Below, piece by piece: positions 17,946-27,025 of a stretch of 64,000 nt of DNA. The notes under the pieces were generated by a model. It was given only the letters and a program-made list of their open reading frames with translations. It was not told where the DNA came from and ran no database searches. Positions within the stretch are counted from its first letter, which is position 1. Each line of letters begins with the position of its first letter. The position numbers were made by a program, and so were the translations under genes. The stretch comes from QHXW01 sp963768075 (GTDB taxonomy: Bacteria > Acidobacteriota > Terriglobia > Bryobacterales > Bryobacteraceae), in assembly GCA_963768075.1 (NCBI GenBank), contig CAVYHD010000018.1:186001-250000 (forward strand). The letters run 5' to 3'.

Positions 17946-18934
17946 AATACATTCGGTTCGCCTTCCTGCTATGTGCAGTTTCCGTCTGGGCCGAAACCGC
18001 AAGAAGCGATGACGCGCAATGGATCACCGACCTCGGCGGCACAGTGGTGCGTAACGCTCAGGGCTTGGTTACCGGCATCAGCCTGCGCGGGACCTGGGTC
18101 ACCGATACCGACCTCCGCCGCTTGAATCGCTATCCCGCCTTGAGTGTTCTTGATCTTTCCCTCACCCACATCACCGATAGCGGTATGCAAGAGATCAAGA
18201 ACCTGCGCAGTGTTACCGATTTCAATCTCTATTTCGCCGAGTATGTCACCGATGAAGGTGTCGCCGCCATCAAAGACTGGAAGCGTCTCAAGCGCCTCAA
18301 CCTGCACGGCACGAAAGCCGGCGACAGCGCTCTGGAGCATATTGCCGGACTCACGTTGCTCGAATCGCTCGATGTGGGCTCCACATTAATGACCGACGTC
18401 GGCCTGGAACGGCTCACCAGTCTGACGAACCTCAGGACATTGACCATGGGTGGCAACGAATTGGGCGACGCAGGTATGCAGGCGCTCCGTCAAATGCCGA
18501 ATTTGACTTACCTCGATCTGAGCGGCCGCCAGGGCAACGACAAGAACGTCTGGAGTATAGCCATGTCCAACACCGGACTCCAGGCCGTTCTCAGTCTCAA
18601 GAACCTGCGCGAACTGCGCTTCGCTTGCGTGTCGACTACGGTGGGAATTGAAGGCGCGAAGCTGGGAGAAGTAAGCACCCTGAGCGTCACCCAACAATGG
18701 CTGGAGCAACTTAAATCGCTCACCAGTCTCGAGCGGCTGAAACTCCAAGGCTGCGGACGTATCAACGATGAAGCCGTCGCGGTCCTCGTCGCCATGCCCT
18801 CCCTGCGCGAAGTCGATCTGAAAGGCACCACCGTCACGGAAAAGGGCGCGGCGATGTTGCGCGCCGCCAAACCAGGCGCCATAGTCTACGTCGGGCCTTG
18901 GGAAGGCAAAGCAGCGGCCTACCGTAACAATTGA
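17942..18934 (+). CDS. Exported leucine-rich-repeat protein, short form
   Basis: 330 residues with a signal peptide (MKYIRFAFLLCAVSVWAET). The N-terminal WITDLGGTVVRNAQGLVTGI segment matches the module found in the first and middle parts of its neighbour (ATWVRLMGGSAELVDGHL), followed by about ten LRRs. It starts inside the stop of the upstream LRR gene. The two are probably products of duplication and act at the same site; ligand unknown. Confidence 0.85.
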   Translation: MKYIRFAFLLCAVSVWAETARSDDAQWITDLGGTVVRNAQGLVTGISLRGTWVTDTDLRRLNRYPALSVLDLSLTHITDSGMQEIKNLRSVTDFNLYFAEYVTDEGVAAIKDWKRLKRLNLHGTKAGDSALEHIAGLTLLESLDVGSTLMTDVGLERLTSLTNLRTLTMGGNELGDAGMQALRQMPNLTYLDLSGRQGNDKNVWSIAMSNTGLQAVLSLKNLRELRFACVSTTVGIEGAKLGEVSTLSVTQQWLEQLKSLTSLERLKLQGCGRINDEAVAVLVAMPSLREVDLKGTTVTEKGAAMLRAAKPGAIVYVGPWEGKAAAYRNN

Positions 18935-19040
18935 AGCGCTCCTAGCCGCGCGCCCGTTCCAACGAGCTGGCAGTGCTTTGCGCACTATTACGCGGATGGC
19001 GCCGATTCCCGGCCATGCATGATGATTTGGAGCGGGCCGT

Positions 19041-19676
19041 TCACCCCACCGAGACAGTTGCCAGCCGCCTGTTGATCAGAATCCCCGCGGTGATCAGGCC
19101 GAAAACCGTCGCAGCGAACAGCAACAACCAGCCCCAATATTGCGTCGGATGCCGGAAGACCCGGATGAAGTGACGCCCGAAAAGATCCGCCGCGATGGCA
19201 ATGGCTGCATATCGGGCAGCGCGGCAGATGGTGACAATTGCCAGATACTTGCTTATGCGGTAGTTGGAAGCGCCTGCTATGGCGAAAACCATGCTGGTCG
19301 GGAATGGGAAAGGAACGGCGGTAGAGGCGACCAGCGTCCCGGTGCCCCATTTCTTAAACACTTTCAGGAGCGCGGATACTTTGCCTTCTCCAAACTTACT
19401 GTGCAGATAAGCTGATCCGGCTTTGCGTGCGATTCGGAACGTGAGATAAGCGCCGATCACCGAGCCGGCTGTGGCGACGGCTGCATACTCGTACCATGGG
19501 TTGCGGTGACTGGCGGCGAGAATCGCGATCAGGATGTCAGGGCCACCAAATGTGGGCAGCGGAGAGCTATCCAGGATCGCGAGAAAGAAAAGTCCCAACG
19601 CTCCCAAGTGGCGGAATATCGAGGCGAAGCTGCGACCACGAGCCGGTTTCGCAGCCTGGAGGAGAACGTTCAACAT
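19041..19676 (-). CDS. VTT/DedA-superfamily inner-membrane protein (YqaA-like)
   Basis: 211 residues from ATG 19676; the frame is open to 19823 and an earlier start (up to 49 residues more) cannot be excluded because no clear ribosome-binding site marks either. Hydrophobic segments surround the conserved reentrant regions LDSSPLPTFGGPDILIA and VASTAVPFPFPTSMVFAIAGA, typical of the VTT domain (SNARE-associated/DedA). Members act in membrane lipid handling, including undecaprenyl phosphate recycling for some branches. Convergent with the LRR genes. Confidence 0.8.
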   Translation of the reverse strand: MLNVLLQAAKPARGRSFASIFRHLGALGLFFLAILDSSPLPTFGGPDILIAILAASHRNPWYEYAAVATAGSVIGAYLTFRIARKAGSAYLHSKFGEGKVSALLKVFKKWGTGTLVASTAVPFPFPTSMVFAIAGASNYRISKYLAIVTICRAARYAAIAIAADLFGRHFIRVFRHPTQYWGWLLLFAATVFGLITAGILINRRLATVSVG

Positions 19677-19837
19677 GGGCAATATATCAACTTTCCCGGA
19701 CTGTTTTCGGAACTGGCGTTGCGCCTCCCCCAGAGCTATAGCTTTGAGGGTTGAAAACATATCCGGCCGCTGCATCATAAGAGCTTTTTTGCGTTCTGTG
19801 ATGACTCGGTGTAATCCTCGCAAGGAGAGGACGAGCC

Positions 19838-20507
19838 ATGTGTTTTTCGGCAGCGGCGAACTTTGTTGGCAGCGGAGCTCTGGGCGCCATCGGCGTCGTC
19901 ACATTGACGAAGGTGAAGCACAGGCGCGAACTGCTTTTCGCGGCGCTGCCCGCGCTATTCGCCGTTCATCAGTTCATCGAAGGATTCGTCTGGCTGGGAT
20001 TGGATGGGATTCTTTCGCCCGCCAGTGGCGCACGACATGGGCGCGGCGTTCATGCTGTATGCGCAGGGGCTCCTTCCTTTCCTGTTGCCGCTAAGCGTGC
20101 TGCTGTTCGAGCCTGACGGGAAGAGCCGCAGGCGCATGCTGCCGTTCCTCGTGCTCGGCGGAGCAACGACGCTCTACATATTGTGGGCGTTAACGGCGTA
20201 CCCATTGCAGGTGTACATCGAGGGAAATAGTATCGTGTACATCAATCAAGCGACAAACAATACAGCGGTTGCGTTGCTGTATGTGATTGCAACGTGCGGT
20301 TCGCTGTTTTTCTCGAAGGTCAGGTCGATGGTAATCTTCGGCGCGGCAAACCTGGTGATTCTCCTGGTTGTAATGGAGGTCAAGCGGTACGCGTTCACCT
20401 CGCTGTGGTGTGCGTACGCGGCGATCGCAAGTGTGATCATCCTTGTACTACTTCTGGAGAAGCAGCGACGACCGGCCGTTCCTCTACGCGCAGCAAGACA
20501 GATTTGA
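19838..20507 (+). pseudogene. DUF6629-like membrane protein, interrupted by a one-base frameshift
   Basis: Frame one encodes MCFSAAANFVGSGALGAIG through FVWLGLDGILSP (19838 to about 20022). After one extra base (the G after TCGCCC) the protein continues in another frame as PVAHDMGAAFMLYAQGLLP to the stop at 20507. Joined, it is a 222-residue protein with about seven membrane segments, resembling a small family of conserved membrane proteins beginning MCFSA. Either the gene is decaying, the assembly has an indel, or ribosomes shift by +1 at CCC-G. Confidence 0.7.
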
Positions 20508-20590
20508 AACTCCATAGAAGGGCAGCTTTGCAGCGCATACCACGGCTGCCTCGAACAATTGCCGGACGATAGCGCCCGGGATTCGCCGGG

Positions 20591-20893
20591 TCAGCGCTCT
20601 TGCCATTTCTGAGTAATCCTGCGCATCACATCATCCGGCCGGTTGGTGTAGACAAAGAAAATTTGGACAGCACTGTTGCCCCGGACTTGCATCCGCAACC
20701 CAGCTCGAATCGGCGTGAATTTAATGTGCGATTGTCCGGTCTTTGTGGGCGTGATGACGCCGATGACAATCTTGGAAACGCTCGGGGACTCTTTCGCGGC
20801 GTTCACAGCGGGGATAGCAGCCTCGATGACGGTGGTGTGGCTGCGCGTCAGTTTGGCGCCTTTTAGAAGACCTTTCGGCGTGTTGTGGGCCAT
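20591..20893 (-). CDS. Small conserved protein of unknown function (possibly DUF2103-like)
   Basis: 100 residues, no signal peptide or membrane segment. Features: a basic N-terminus (PKGLLKGAKLTRSHTTVIE) and a beta-rich C-terminal half with LRMQVRGNSAVQIFFVYT. The pattern recalls the DUF2103 group of predicted metal-binding proteins, but I am not certain. Coding look is good (long frame, biased third positions). Monocistronic. Confidence 0.5.
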   Translation of the reverse strand: MAHNTPKGLLKGAKLTRSHTTVIEAAIPAVNAAKESPSVSKIVIGVITPTKTGQSHIKFTPIRAGLRMQVRGNSAVQIFFVYTNRPDDVMRRITQKWQER

Positions 20894-21004
20894 GGCAATC
20901 CCCGCGCTTCCATTCTACGGCTCTTCGGAAGCCTTCATGAGCGCTGCGGAAGTATGTCGAGGATAAGGCACAAGCTCAAGAAAGCTTCGCCGTGCTAGGA
21001 CAGG

Positions 21005-21469
21005 CTAGTGCTTCACGGCAATGGCCGAAATTTCGATCTTCGCTCCACCGATCAAGCCCGCAACTTGCACGGTGGCTCGCGCTGGTTTCGGGTCTGGCAT
21101 GAGCTTCTTATAGACATCGTTCATCTTCGGAACGTCGTTCAAGTCCGTGACATAAACGGTCACGGATGTTATGTCGGTCATCTGAAAGCCCGCTTTCTTG
21201 ACTACTTTTTCGATCGCGGCAATTGCATTTGTAGTTTGTAGAGTGATATCGGTTCCCGTGACTTTGCCTTGCGAGTCGGGCCCTTGCTGGCCTGCAACGT
21301 AGAGGGTATTGCCCGCCACATACCCATCGCTAAAGGGCATGCCCTTCTTGAAGTCGATGGCTTTGTTTTGAGCAAAAGCGCTGGCTAAAGTGCAAAACGC
21401 CAGCATGCCCACCGACCTGAGATGCCGCTGGATTCCCTGCGAATACGTGTTTTTCATATTTGATCTCAT
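21005..21469 (-). CDS. Exported RidA (YjgF/YER057c/UK114) family protein
   Basis: 154 residues from ATG 21469; GGAGG lies 13 bases upstream. An N-terminal leader (HLRSVGMLAFCTLASAFAQ) precedes a full RidA domain: FSDGYVAGNTLYVAGQQG, the TTNAIAAIEKVVKKAG helix and a C-terminal PARATVQVAGLIGGAKIEIS block containing the conserved substrate arginine and terminal Glu-Ile. Cytosolic RidA hydrolyses reactive enamines and imines. A periplasmic copy is unusual and its substrate unknown. Confidence 0.85.
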   Translation of the reverse strand: MRSNMKNTYSQGIQRHLRSVGMLAFCTLASAFAQNKAIDFKKGMPFSDGYVAGNTLYVAGQQGPDSQGKVTGTDITLQTTNAIAAIEKVVKKAGFQMTDITSVTVYVTDLNDVPKMNDVYKKLMPDPKPARATVQVAGLIGGAKIEISAIAVKH

Positions 21470-21724
21470 GTTGTTGAAGGATCCTCCAATGCATTTTCTT
21501 TCGTTTCCCGGATGGAATGCCGATCGGCATTCTGAACGATTAGACCACACGCCGTGCCAGAAGTTTGTCAGGGAATTGGACGAGCCTTGCGGGCTCAGAA
21601 ATCTTGGTCAGAATCATGCTCATGGGAGGGTGCGCGTTGGGCCGTCCCGGGGAGTGAGCTGCTACGCCGGATTAATGCCCCTCGTACCGTCGAAGGTAGG
21701 TTGGAACCGACGGAGCAGGCCGTT

Positions 21725-22801
21725 TCAGTGCCAAGCGAAACTGATGGGGTGGATCGTAGTCACAAACTGAGCCATAACGATCCTGTTTAGCTGCCCCGGC
21801 TGGGCGTTGCTATCGATTTCGTATTCTAGCTTGATCAATTGATGGGTGCCGGGACGAAAGCCGGCGGCCATTTCGTAAAGATCTTCGCAATTCCCGTTTG
21901 TGCAGAGATATCCGACCCGCATTGCCGCGTACCATCGAGGGGAGAGAACGTACTTTGCTTCGCTATAAGCTCCCTCTCGGCGGAGAAACGGAATCGCGTG
22001 GTAAGGCATCAGCATCCAGTTCCACTCTCCTCCGATATTCCAGTGGCCGTGAGCAAACTGCACATCCGTACCAACGCTGCTGCCCGGCAGGCGGTTGGGA
22101 TTCGCCTCCCCGGGAAAGAAATAGGGCCATTGCCTGTCCAGATAGGGACCCCGTGCGGCGGAAATGCCGACGCGCAAGCCTTGTCGAATCGTATAGCCCG
22201 CGCCTCCCGCCCAGTTTCCGTACTGGTCCCGATCGAATATGCTGCGCGGGTTCATCAGCGACGAATTCACAAGCTGGGCGCGAGCATCCCATTTCCCCAG
22301 CGTGATGTCAGTCTGGACACCGGCCATACCCATGGTTGATATTTTGCCGTAATAACCATAAAGAATTGGCATATCGACTAGCGGGTTAACGGCGTCGTCA
22401 TAACGCAAATTGAACTCGCCGACGGCCGACTGTAATTGACCAACTCGGACATTGATCGACGCCGAATCCCAGAATCGTGAGTAGCCCAGATTGGCTTGCA
22501 GTATCCTGGTCCTCACGCCGTGTCCCGGTGCCGTGAATTCTTCAGTGAAATACGGCTCGGAGTTAAACTGCACCGCACCAGCGATGGTCCAGTGTTCGTC
22601 CAGCTTTATGATGGGATAAACGACGGCACGGAATGCCGCGTCCAAGGCCGACCCGTCTCTCGGACTCTCTGTAAGCTCGTGGCTGTAAATCGGTTCGCCG
22701 CTGATGGTTGCGGACACGTCGATCCCGGAATCTGCTTCCTGCCCCGCCAGGGGGACGAGCGGTAGGAACAAGATCAATAAGTAGTCTAAACGCACCTTCA
22801 T
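21725..22801 (-). CDS. Outer-membrane beta-barrel protein
   Basis: 358 residues from ATG 22801 with GGAGG just upstream. A signal peptide (YLLILFLPLVPLAGQ) is followed by alternating amphipathic strands rich in aromatic residues and glycine, and the chain ends FAWH. No closer family is recognised; it may be a porin or transport barrel. It lies downstream of, and probably with, the cupredoxin gene on the same strand (123-base gap). Confidence 0.65.
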   Translation of the reverse strand: MKVRLDYLLILFLPLVPLAGQEADSGIDVSATISGEPIYSHELTESPRDGSALDAAFRAVVYPIIKLDEHWTIAGAVQFNSEPYFTEEFTAPGHGVRTRILQANLGYSRFWDSASINVRVGQLQSAVGEFNLRYDDAVNPLVDMPILYGYYGKISTMGMAGVQTDITLGKWDARAQLVNSSLMNPRSIFDRDQYGNWAGGAGYTIRQGLRVGISAARGPYLDRQWPYFFPGEANPNRLPGSSVGTDVQFAHGHWNIGGEWNWMLMPYHAIPFLRREGAYSEAKYVLSPRWYAAMRVGYLCTNGNCEDLYEMAAGFRPGTHQLIKLEYEIDSNAQPGQLNRIVMAQFVTTIHPISFAWH

Positions 22802-22924
22802 GCAGCCTCCGTTGTCAACCGTTTCGGTAATCCATAGTTCCCTTTGGCCATCGCCAAACAAGCTTCTGAGTCCTTCCACAAGGCTCGGATCGAGCTGCGT
22901 CGCCGCGCCGCTAACCGCATACGG

Positions 22925-23791
22925 TTACCTCGACCGCAGGGACGCCGTCGCAGGCGCGCAATCGTGTCCGGAGCCATCAGTCCCCGAACTGGCGGGTCCG
23001 TTCGTGCCCTGCGCGCGAACAGGAGTGCCTCCGGAATCCAAGCAGGATTTCGCGTGATCTGTGCGCGCGTCGTGCTGGCCGGTCGCAGCGCGAAGCGGGA
23101 TCATGAATTGCGCGTGAGCACCGTGTTCGGCGGTGACCTCGACTGTCTGCCGGAAAAATCCGGCGGCCTTGTGCCACGCCACAACCGTGTGCGTGCCCGG
23201 TGGAACATCGCGCAGCACAAAATTTCCGCGCGCATCCGCCACTGTGCTCCATTGGTTGGGCGTCACCAGGATGGACGCCGTCATATTGGGGTGAAGATGG
23301 CAGTAAACCGATACGATCCCGGGCGATGGGAAGGTAATCCTCCGCGTCTGACCTTTAGGGTAGTTACCAAGGTCGAAGCTCTTGGCCTTGGAAAGCGAGA
23401 ATACGTTGTGGAAAATAGGATCGAAGTTCGGAAAAGAAACGGATTCTCCAGCAGCCACAACCAGCAGGTCCGGAACGAAGCGGCGTTCCTGCTGTTCCAT
23501 TTCGGGTTCCTTCACGCGATCCGTGCTGTGGTCCTTCACCGGGCTCCGGCTGAGTCCAGGCTCATCTTCGAGGTATACGATAACGTGGGATCGCTCGTAG
23601 TCGAGCGGATCGGTGCCCACATCGGCGCTCAGGTTCACGGCCGAACCGCGTTGATATAGCCCAGCCGCTGCGGTGACGTTGCGCTTAGTAAGCTTGCGTT
23701 CAATCACAATGGTGCCTTGAACGTTCGCCGCGCTCAGTGCCGCCGCACCGAGCCCGACCCCTATCCACACGCCCATGATGCGACTGTCCAT
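22925..23791 (-). CDS. Exported cupredoxin-like protein with carboxypeptidase-regulatory domain
   Basis: 288 residues with a signal peptide. The central domain (about residues 95-180) is plastocyanin-like: FPNFDPIFHNVF supplies the first histidine and VSVYCHLHPNM the Cys, His and Met of a type 1 copper site. A following DARGNFVLRDVPPGTHTV block is the carboxypeptidase-regulatory-like beta sandwich. Similar proteins are annotated methylamine-utilisation-like and accompany redox or surface proteins in Acidobacteriota. It probably carries electrons in the periplasm. The C-terminal about 50 residues are Gly/Ala/Thr-rich and look less conserved. Confidence 0.8.
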   Translation of the reverse strand: MDSRIMGVWIGVGLGAAALSAANVQGTIVIERKLTKRNVTAAAGLYQRGSAVNLSADVGTDPLDYERSHVIVYLEDEPGLSRSPVKDHSTDRVKEPEMEQQERRFVPDLLVVAAGESVSFPNFDPIFHNVFSLSKAKSFDLGNYPKGQTRRITFPSPGIVSVYCHLHPNMTASILVTPNQWSTVADARGNFVLRDVPPGTHTVVAWHKAAGFFRQTVEVTAEHGAHAQFMIPLRAATGQHDARTDHAKSCLDSGGTPVRAQGTNGPASSGTDGSGHDCAPATASLRSR

Positions 23792-24203
23792 CTAGCCTCC
23801 TTATCGACGCAAACGGACGGGCCCTGGTAATCCGTTACCAACCTGAGATGCTCTTGTGTTTGTATGACTTACAAGCTATGGCACCCAGATATCACCGGTT
23901 CCTATACCCACATATCGGTCGATCGGCGAGAAATTGCCGGAAAATTATCATGCCGTGACAGGGGAGTCTGCGCCACGGACACCTATTGACGTATCCCTCG
24001 TAATTCACACTCAACACGGGTGACCAGAGCCCGGCACAATGAGGGTGCCGATCTCCTCCGCTATCGAAAGAGAGTTCTCCTCCGTCTCATCTTTCCCTGC
24101 CGAACTCGGAGAGCGACTATGGCTCCGGTTATCGAAAATGAACCGCAGCGATAACCACGCGAGCTACGATTCGCAACGGGCGCCTTTTCACGATGGGCTG
24201 AGG
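23792..24203. other. Intergenic region between cupredoxin and permease genes
   Basis: 412 bases. No supported gene; frames in the region have no domain. It should hold the promoter of the cupredoxin gene, including the inverted repeat at 23825-23840. Confidence 0.35.
23825..23840. promoter_or_regulatory. Inverted repeat upstream of the cupredoxin gene
   Basis: TGGTAA-TCCG-TTACCA is a perfect 6-base inverted repeat with a 4-base centre, 34 bases before the start codon of the minus-strand cupredoxin gene, a typical position for a repressor or activator site. Confidence 0.4.
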
Positions 24204-26645
24204 CTACTCGTCGCGCAGGGCGGCCATGGGATCTATACTGGTTGCCCGAAGTGCCGGAATCGCGCTTGCGGCGAACGCTACGGCGCCTAAGAGCAGGGCT
24301 ACGGCGCTGTATGTGAGGGCGTCCGTTGCGCTGACGCCGAACAGCAGGCTGGTCATCACCCGGGTCAGCACGAGTGCGCCGATTATGCCTCCCACTATGC
24401 CGATCGCCGCCAGCTCCATTCCCTGCCGGACCACCAGGCCGAGGATGTTCGCCGGCTGTGCGCCGAGGGCCACTCGCACGCCGATATCGTGGGTGCTCTG
24501 CGAGACCAGATAGGACATGACGCCGTATACTCCCACCGCTGCCAGCAGGAGGGCGAAGGCTGCGAACGCGCCCAGCATGGTCGCGGAGAACCGCTGGCGG
24601 GCGAGAGAATCGAGCAGCCGGTCCTGCATGGTGCGAACGTCGAAGACCAATGCGTCTGAATTTACCGCGTGAATTTGCCTGATTATTGCTTCCGCGAGTC
24701 CCGCCTCATCCGAAGACGTGCGGACTACCAGGTACATGCCGCCGGAAGGGTTCTGCCGATGCGGAAAGTAGACCGCAATTTTGCCGTCGATATCGAGACC
24801 ATACTGCTTAACGACTCCCACTACACCCGTAATGGTGAAGGGTTTCTTGGGATTGAACCAAAGGTGTTTTCCGATGGGATTGTCGTGCGGCCAGAAGCGT
24901 TGTGCGAACTTCGCATCAATAATCGCTACCTGCGGACTGTCGCTCGTATCATGGTCGGAGAAGAACCGCCCGTTGAGCAGGGGGATGTCCATGGCCCGGA
25001 AGTAATCGGTACTCGCTATTCGCGTATCCACCTGTAGCTCCCGCCCCGGCGGCGGCACATAACCTTCCACATGGATACCACCCCACCCGATCGATCCAGT
25101 GAGAGGCAGCCCGGAAACCAAACCCTGAATCCTGACGCCCGGCAGATGGGTGATGCGATCTGCGATCTCCTGAAAAAACTGAATAGCCGCTTTCTCTTCC
25201 CGGTACTGCGGGCCGGTGGCCCAAATGTTCATCGACAGGACATGGTCCGTTGTAAATCCCGGGGGGACGCTCTGGAGGCGCACGAAGCTTCGAATCAGCA
25301 GCCCGGCGCCGACCAGCAGCATCAGCGACAGCGCCAATTCGGAAACCACCAGTAGCCCACGCAACCGATGCCTTGCCAAGTGCATGCCGCCATCGCTCTG
25401 CCCGCTGCGCCCGCCCGCTTTGAGCGAAATGCTAAGGTCGAGTTTCATTGCGCGCCACGCGGGCGCAAGGCCAAACAGAACGCCAGTCACCACCGAGATT
25501 CCGAACGTGAAGGCCAAAACGGCGCCGTCGATGGCGATGTCGTCCAGCCTGGGAATATTCCCCGGATTCATCATGCGAACCACGTGAAGCGTCCATTGCG
25601 CGATCACCAGCCCGGCCGCGCCGCCGATCATCGCCAGCAGAACGCTTTCGGTGAGCAACTGCTGGACGATTCGCAGCCCTCCAGCCCCCAAAGCCGTGCG
25701 GATGGCTATTTCCTTCTCGCGGCCCGCCGCGCGCGTGAGAAGCAGGTTGGCCACGTTAGCGCATGCAATCAGTAGAACCAGCGCCACCGACCCGAGCAGC
25801 ACCAACAATGCGCGGCGCACGTCGCCCACCACCTGCTCCTGCAATCCGACAACGGTCATGCCGAACGTGCGGTCGCGTTTGTCTTTTTCCCGGATGCGGC
25901 CGGCAATGACGTCGATATCGGCCTGCGCCTGCTGCACCGAAACACGGGGTTTCAGCCGCACCATCACGTTGTAGTTCTCGTCGCCCCGACGTTGTGCGGC
26001 ATCGGCGCCCAATGGCAGCGGGAGAAACGCATCCACCTTGTCCATGGAGTCCTCGGCGGGCATCGTTTCGGAGCTGATCTGGAACTCCGGACGCAGCACC
26101 CCAGCCACCGCGTATTGCTTCCCGTTGAGCGTGACGCTCTTGCCCACAATCTGCGGATCGGAACTGAACAACCGCCTCCAGAGTCTGTGACTGAGAATGA
26201 CGACCGCCGGTTTGCCGGGCTTGTCTTCTTCTGGGAGCAGCAAGCGTCCGACGAGCGGCTTGGCTCCGAGCATGTGAAGCAGCGTGGACGAAGTATACAT
26301 GCCGTCGATTCGCTCCGGCTGATCGAGACCCGTCAGCGTGAAGCCGCGGAGTTGCGCGATGGCCATCTCTTCGAAGGAATGATTTTCGTTCTGAATATCG
26401 ATGTACTGGCCCGGCGAAGGCCAGTCGCGAAAGATGCCGATGCCGGGGGAATGCAGCCAGATGTTTGCCAGCCGCTCCGGCTGAGGGTACGGCAGCGGAC
26501 GGAGTAGCAGCGCGTCGACAACGCTGAAGATCGCGCTGTTGGCGCCAATGCCAATGGCCAAAGAAAGCACAACTACGATGGTCAGGCCGAGGTTTTTGCC
26601 GAGCATGCGCAAGGCGTAGCGGAGATCCTGTTGCAACGGGTTCAT
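24204..26645 (-). CDS. MacB-like ABC permease of the acidobacterial duplicated orphan type (ADOP)
   Basis: 813 residues from ATG 26645. The layout is a MacB periplasmic core domain after the first membrane helix, an FtsX block of three helices (about residues 280-410), a second MacB core domain (about 430-640) and a second FtsX block ending SAIPALRATSIDPMAALRDE. The N-terminus DLRYALRMLGKNLGLTIVVV is diagnostic of the family. There is no ABC ATPase gene next to it, as usual for these orphan permeases. Likely a mechanotransmission-type exporter or envelope protein. Confidence 0.92.
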   Translation of the reverse strand: MNPLQQDLRYALRMLGKNLGLTIVVVLSLAIGIGANSAIFSVVDALLLRPLPYPQPERLANIWLHSPGIGIFRDWPSPGQYIDIQNENHSFEEMAIAQLRGFTLTGLDQPERIDGMYTSSTLLHMLGAKPLVGRLLLPEEDKPGKPAVVILSHRLWRRLFSSDPQIVGKSVTLNGKQYAVAGVLRPEFQISSETMPAEDSMDKVDAFLPLPLGADAAQRRGDENYNVMVRLKPRVSVQQAQADIDVIAGRIREKDKRDRTFGMTVVGLQEQVVGDVRRALLVLLGSVALVLLIACANVANLLLTRAAGREKEIAIRTALGAGGLRIVQQLLTESVLLAMIGGAAGLVIAQWTLHVVRMMNPGNIPRLDDIAIDGAVLAFTFGISVVTGVLFGLAPAWRAMKLDLSISLKAGGRSGQSDGGMHLARHRLRGLLVVSELALSLMLLVGAGLLIRSFVRLQSVPPGFTTDHVLSMNIWATGPQYREEKAAIQFFQEIADRITHLPGVRIQGLVSGLPLTGSIGWGGIHVEGYVPPPGRELQVDTRIASTDYFRAMDIPLLNGRFFSDHDTSDSPQVAIIDAKFAQRFWPHDNPIGKHLWFNPKKPFTITGVVGVVKQYGLDIDGKIAVYFPHRQNPSGGMYLVVRTSSDEAGLAEAIIRQIHAVNSDALVFDVRTMQDRLLDSLARQRFSATMLGAFAAFALLLAAVGVYGVMSYLVSQSTHDIGVRVALGAQPANILGLVVRQGMELAAIGIVGGIIGALVLTRVMTSLLFGVSATDALTYSAVALLLGAVAFAASAIPALRATSIDPMAALRDE

Positions 26646-26754
26646 GGTGCCTCGTGTACGGATAGGTTTATCGTAATATGTAGACCCGGCGGATCGCGAA
26701 GCGTATATGAAGAGCAAATCTGAGAAGGTTGACGGGCTATGCCGGTTTCTGATG

Positions 26755-26771
26755 TGCTAACCTCGTTAGCA
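26755..26771. promoter_or_regulatory. 7-base inverted repeat in the divergent permease/hydrogenase region
   Basis: TGCTAAC-CTC-GTTAGCA, exact arms around three bases, about 110 bases upstream of the permease start and 255 bases upstream of the first hydrogenase small-subunit gene. Candidate regulator site; direction of action unknown. Confidence 0.4.
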
Positions 26772-26937
26772 ACTGGCCCGACAGTGGGGCCAACGTCAGA
26801 GTGGAGTACGCTTTACCGAAAATAAATCGCATACTAGACGCGCAAGCAGTAGGGGGCCGAAGGAAACCTGCCCACAAAAACTGTTCGTGGTCTAAACTGT
26901 CCAGCTGCCAGGCTGGCCCCTCTGCAAGAATCGGTTC

Positions 26938-26956
26938 CATTCGGGGCCCCCGAATG
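26938..26956. promoter_or_regulatory. Perfect 19-base palindrome upstream of the orphan hydrogenase small subunit
   Basis: CATTCGGGGCCCCCGAATG has 9-base arms about one central base, ending 69 bases before the ATG at 27026. It may be an operator for the regulator encoded in the same locus or a strong hairpin in the leader. The remaining part of the 380-base region 26646-27025 shows no gene. Confidence 0.5.
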
Positions 26957-27025
26957 CGCCCCACGGATTTACCGCGTCAGCCGCTCCGGTTCGCGCCGGC
27001 CACGCATGGAAAGCACAGAAGCTCT

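Noticed and set aside
26910..26940. Sigma-54-like promoter before the orphan small subunit (TGGCCCC...CTGCA)
   Set aside because: GG and GC elements are two bases too close for a -24/-12 promoter.
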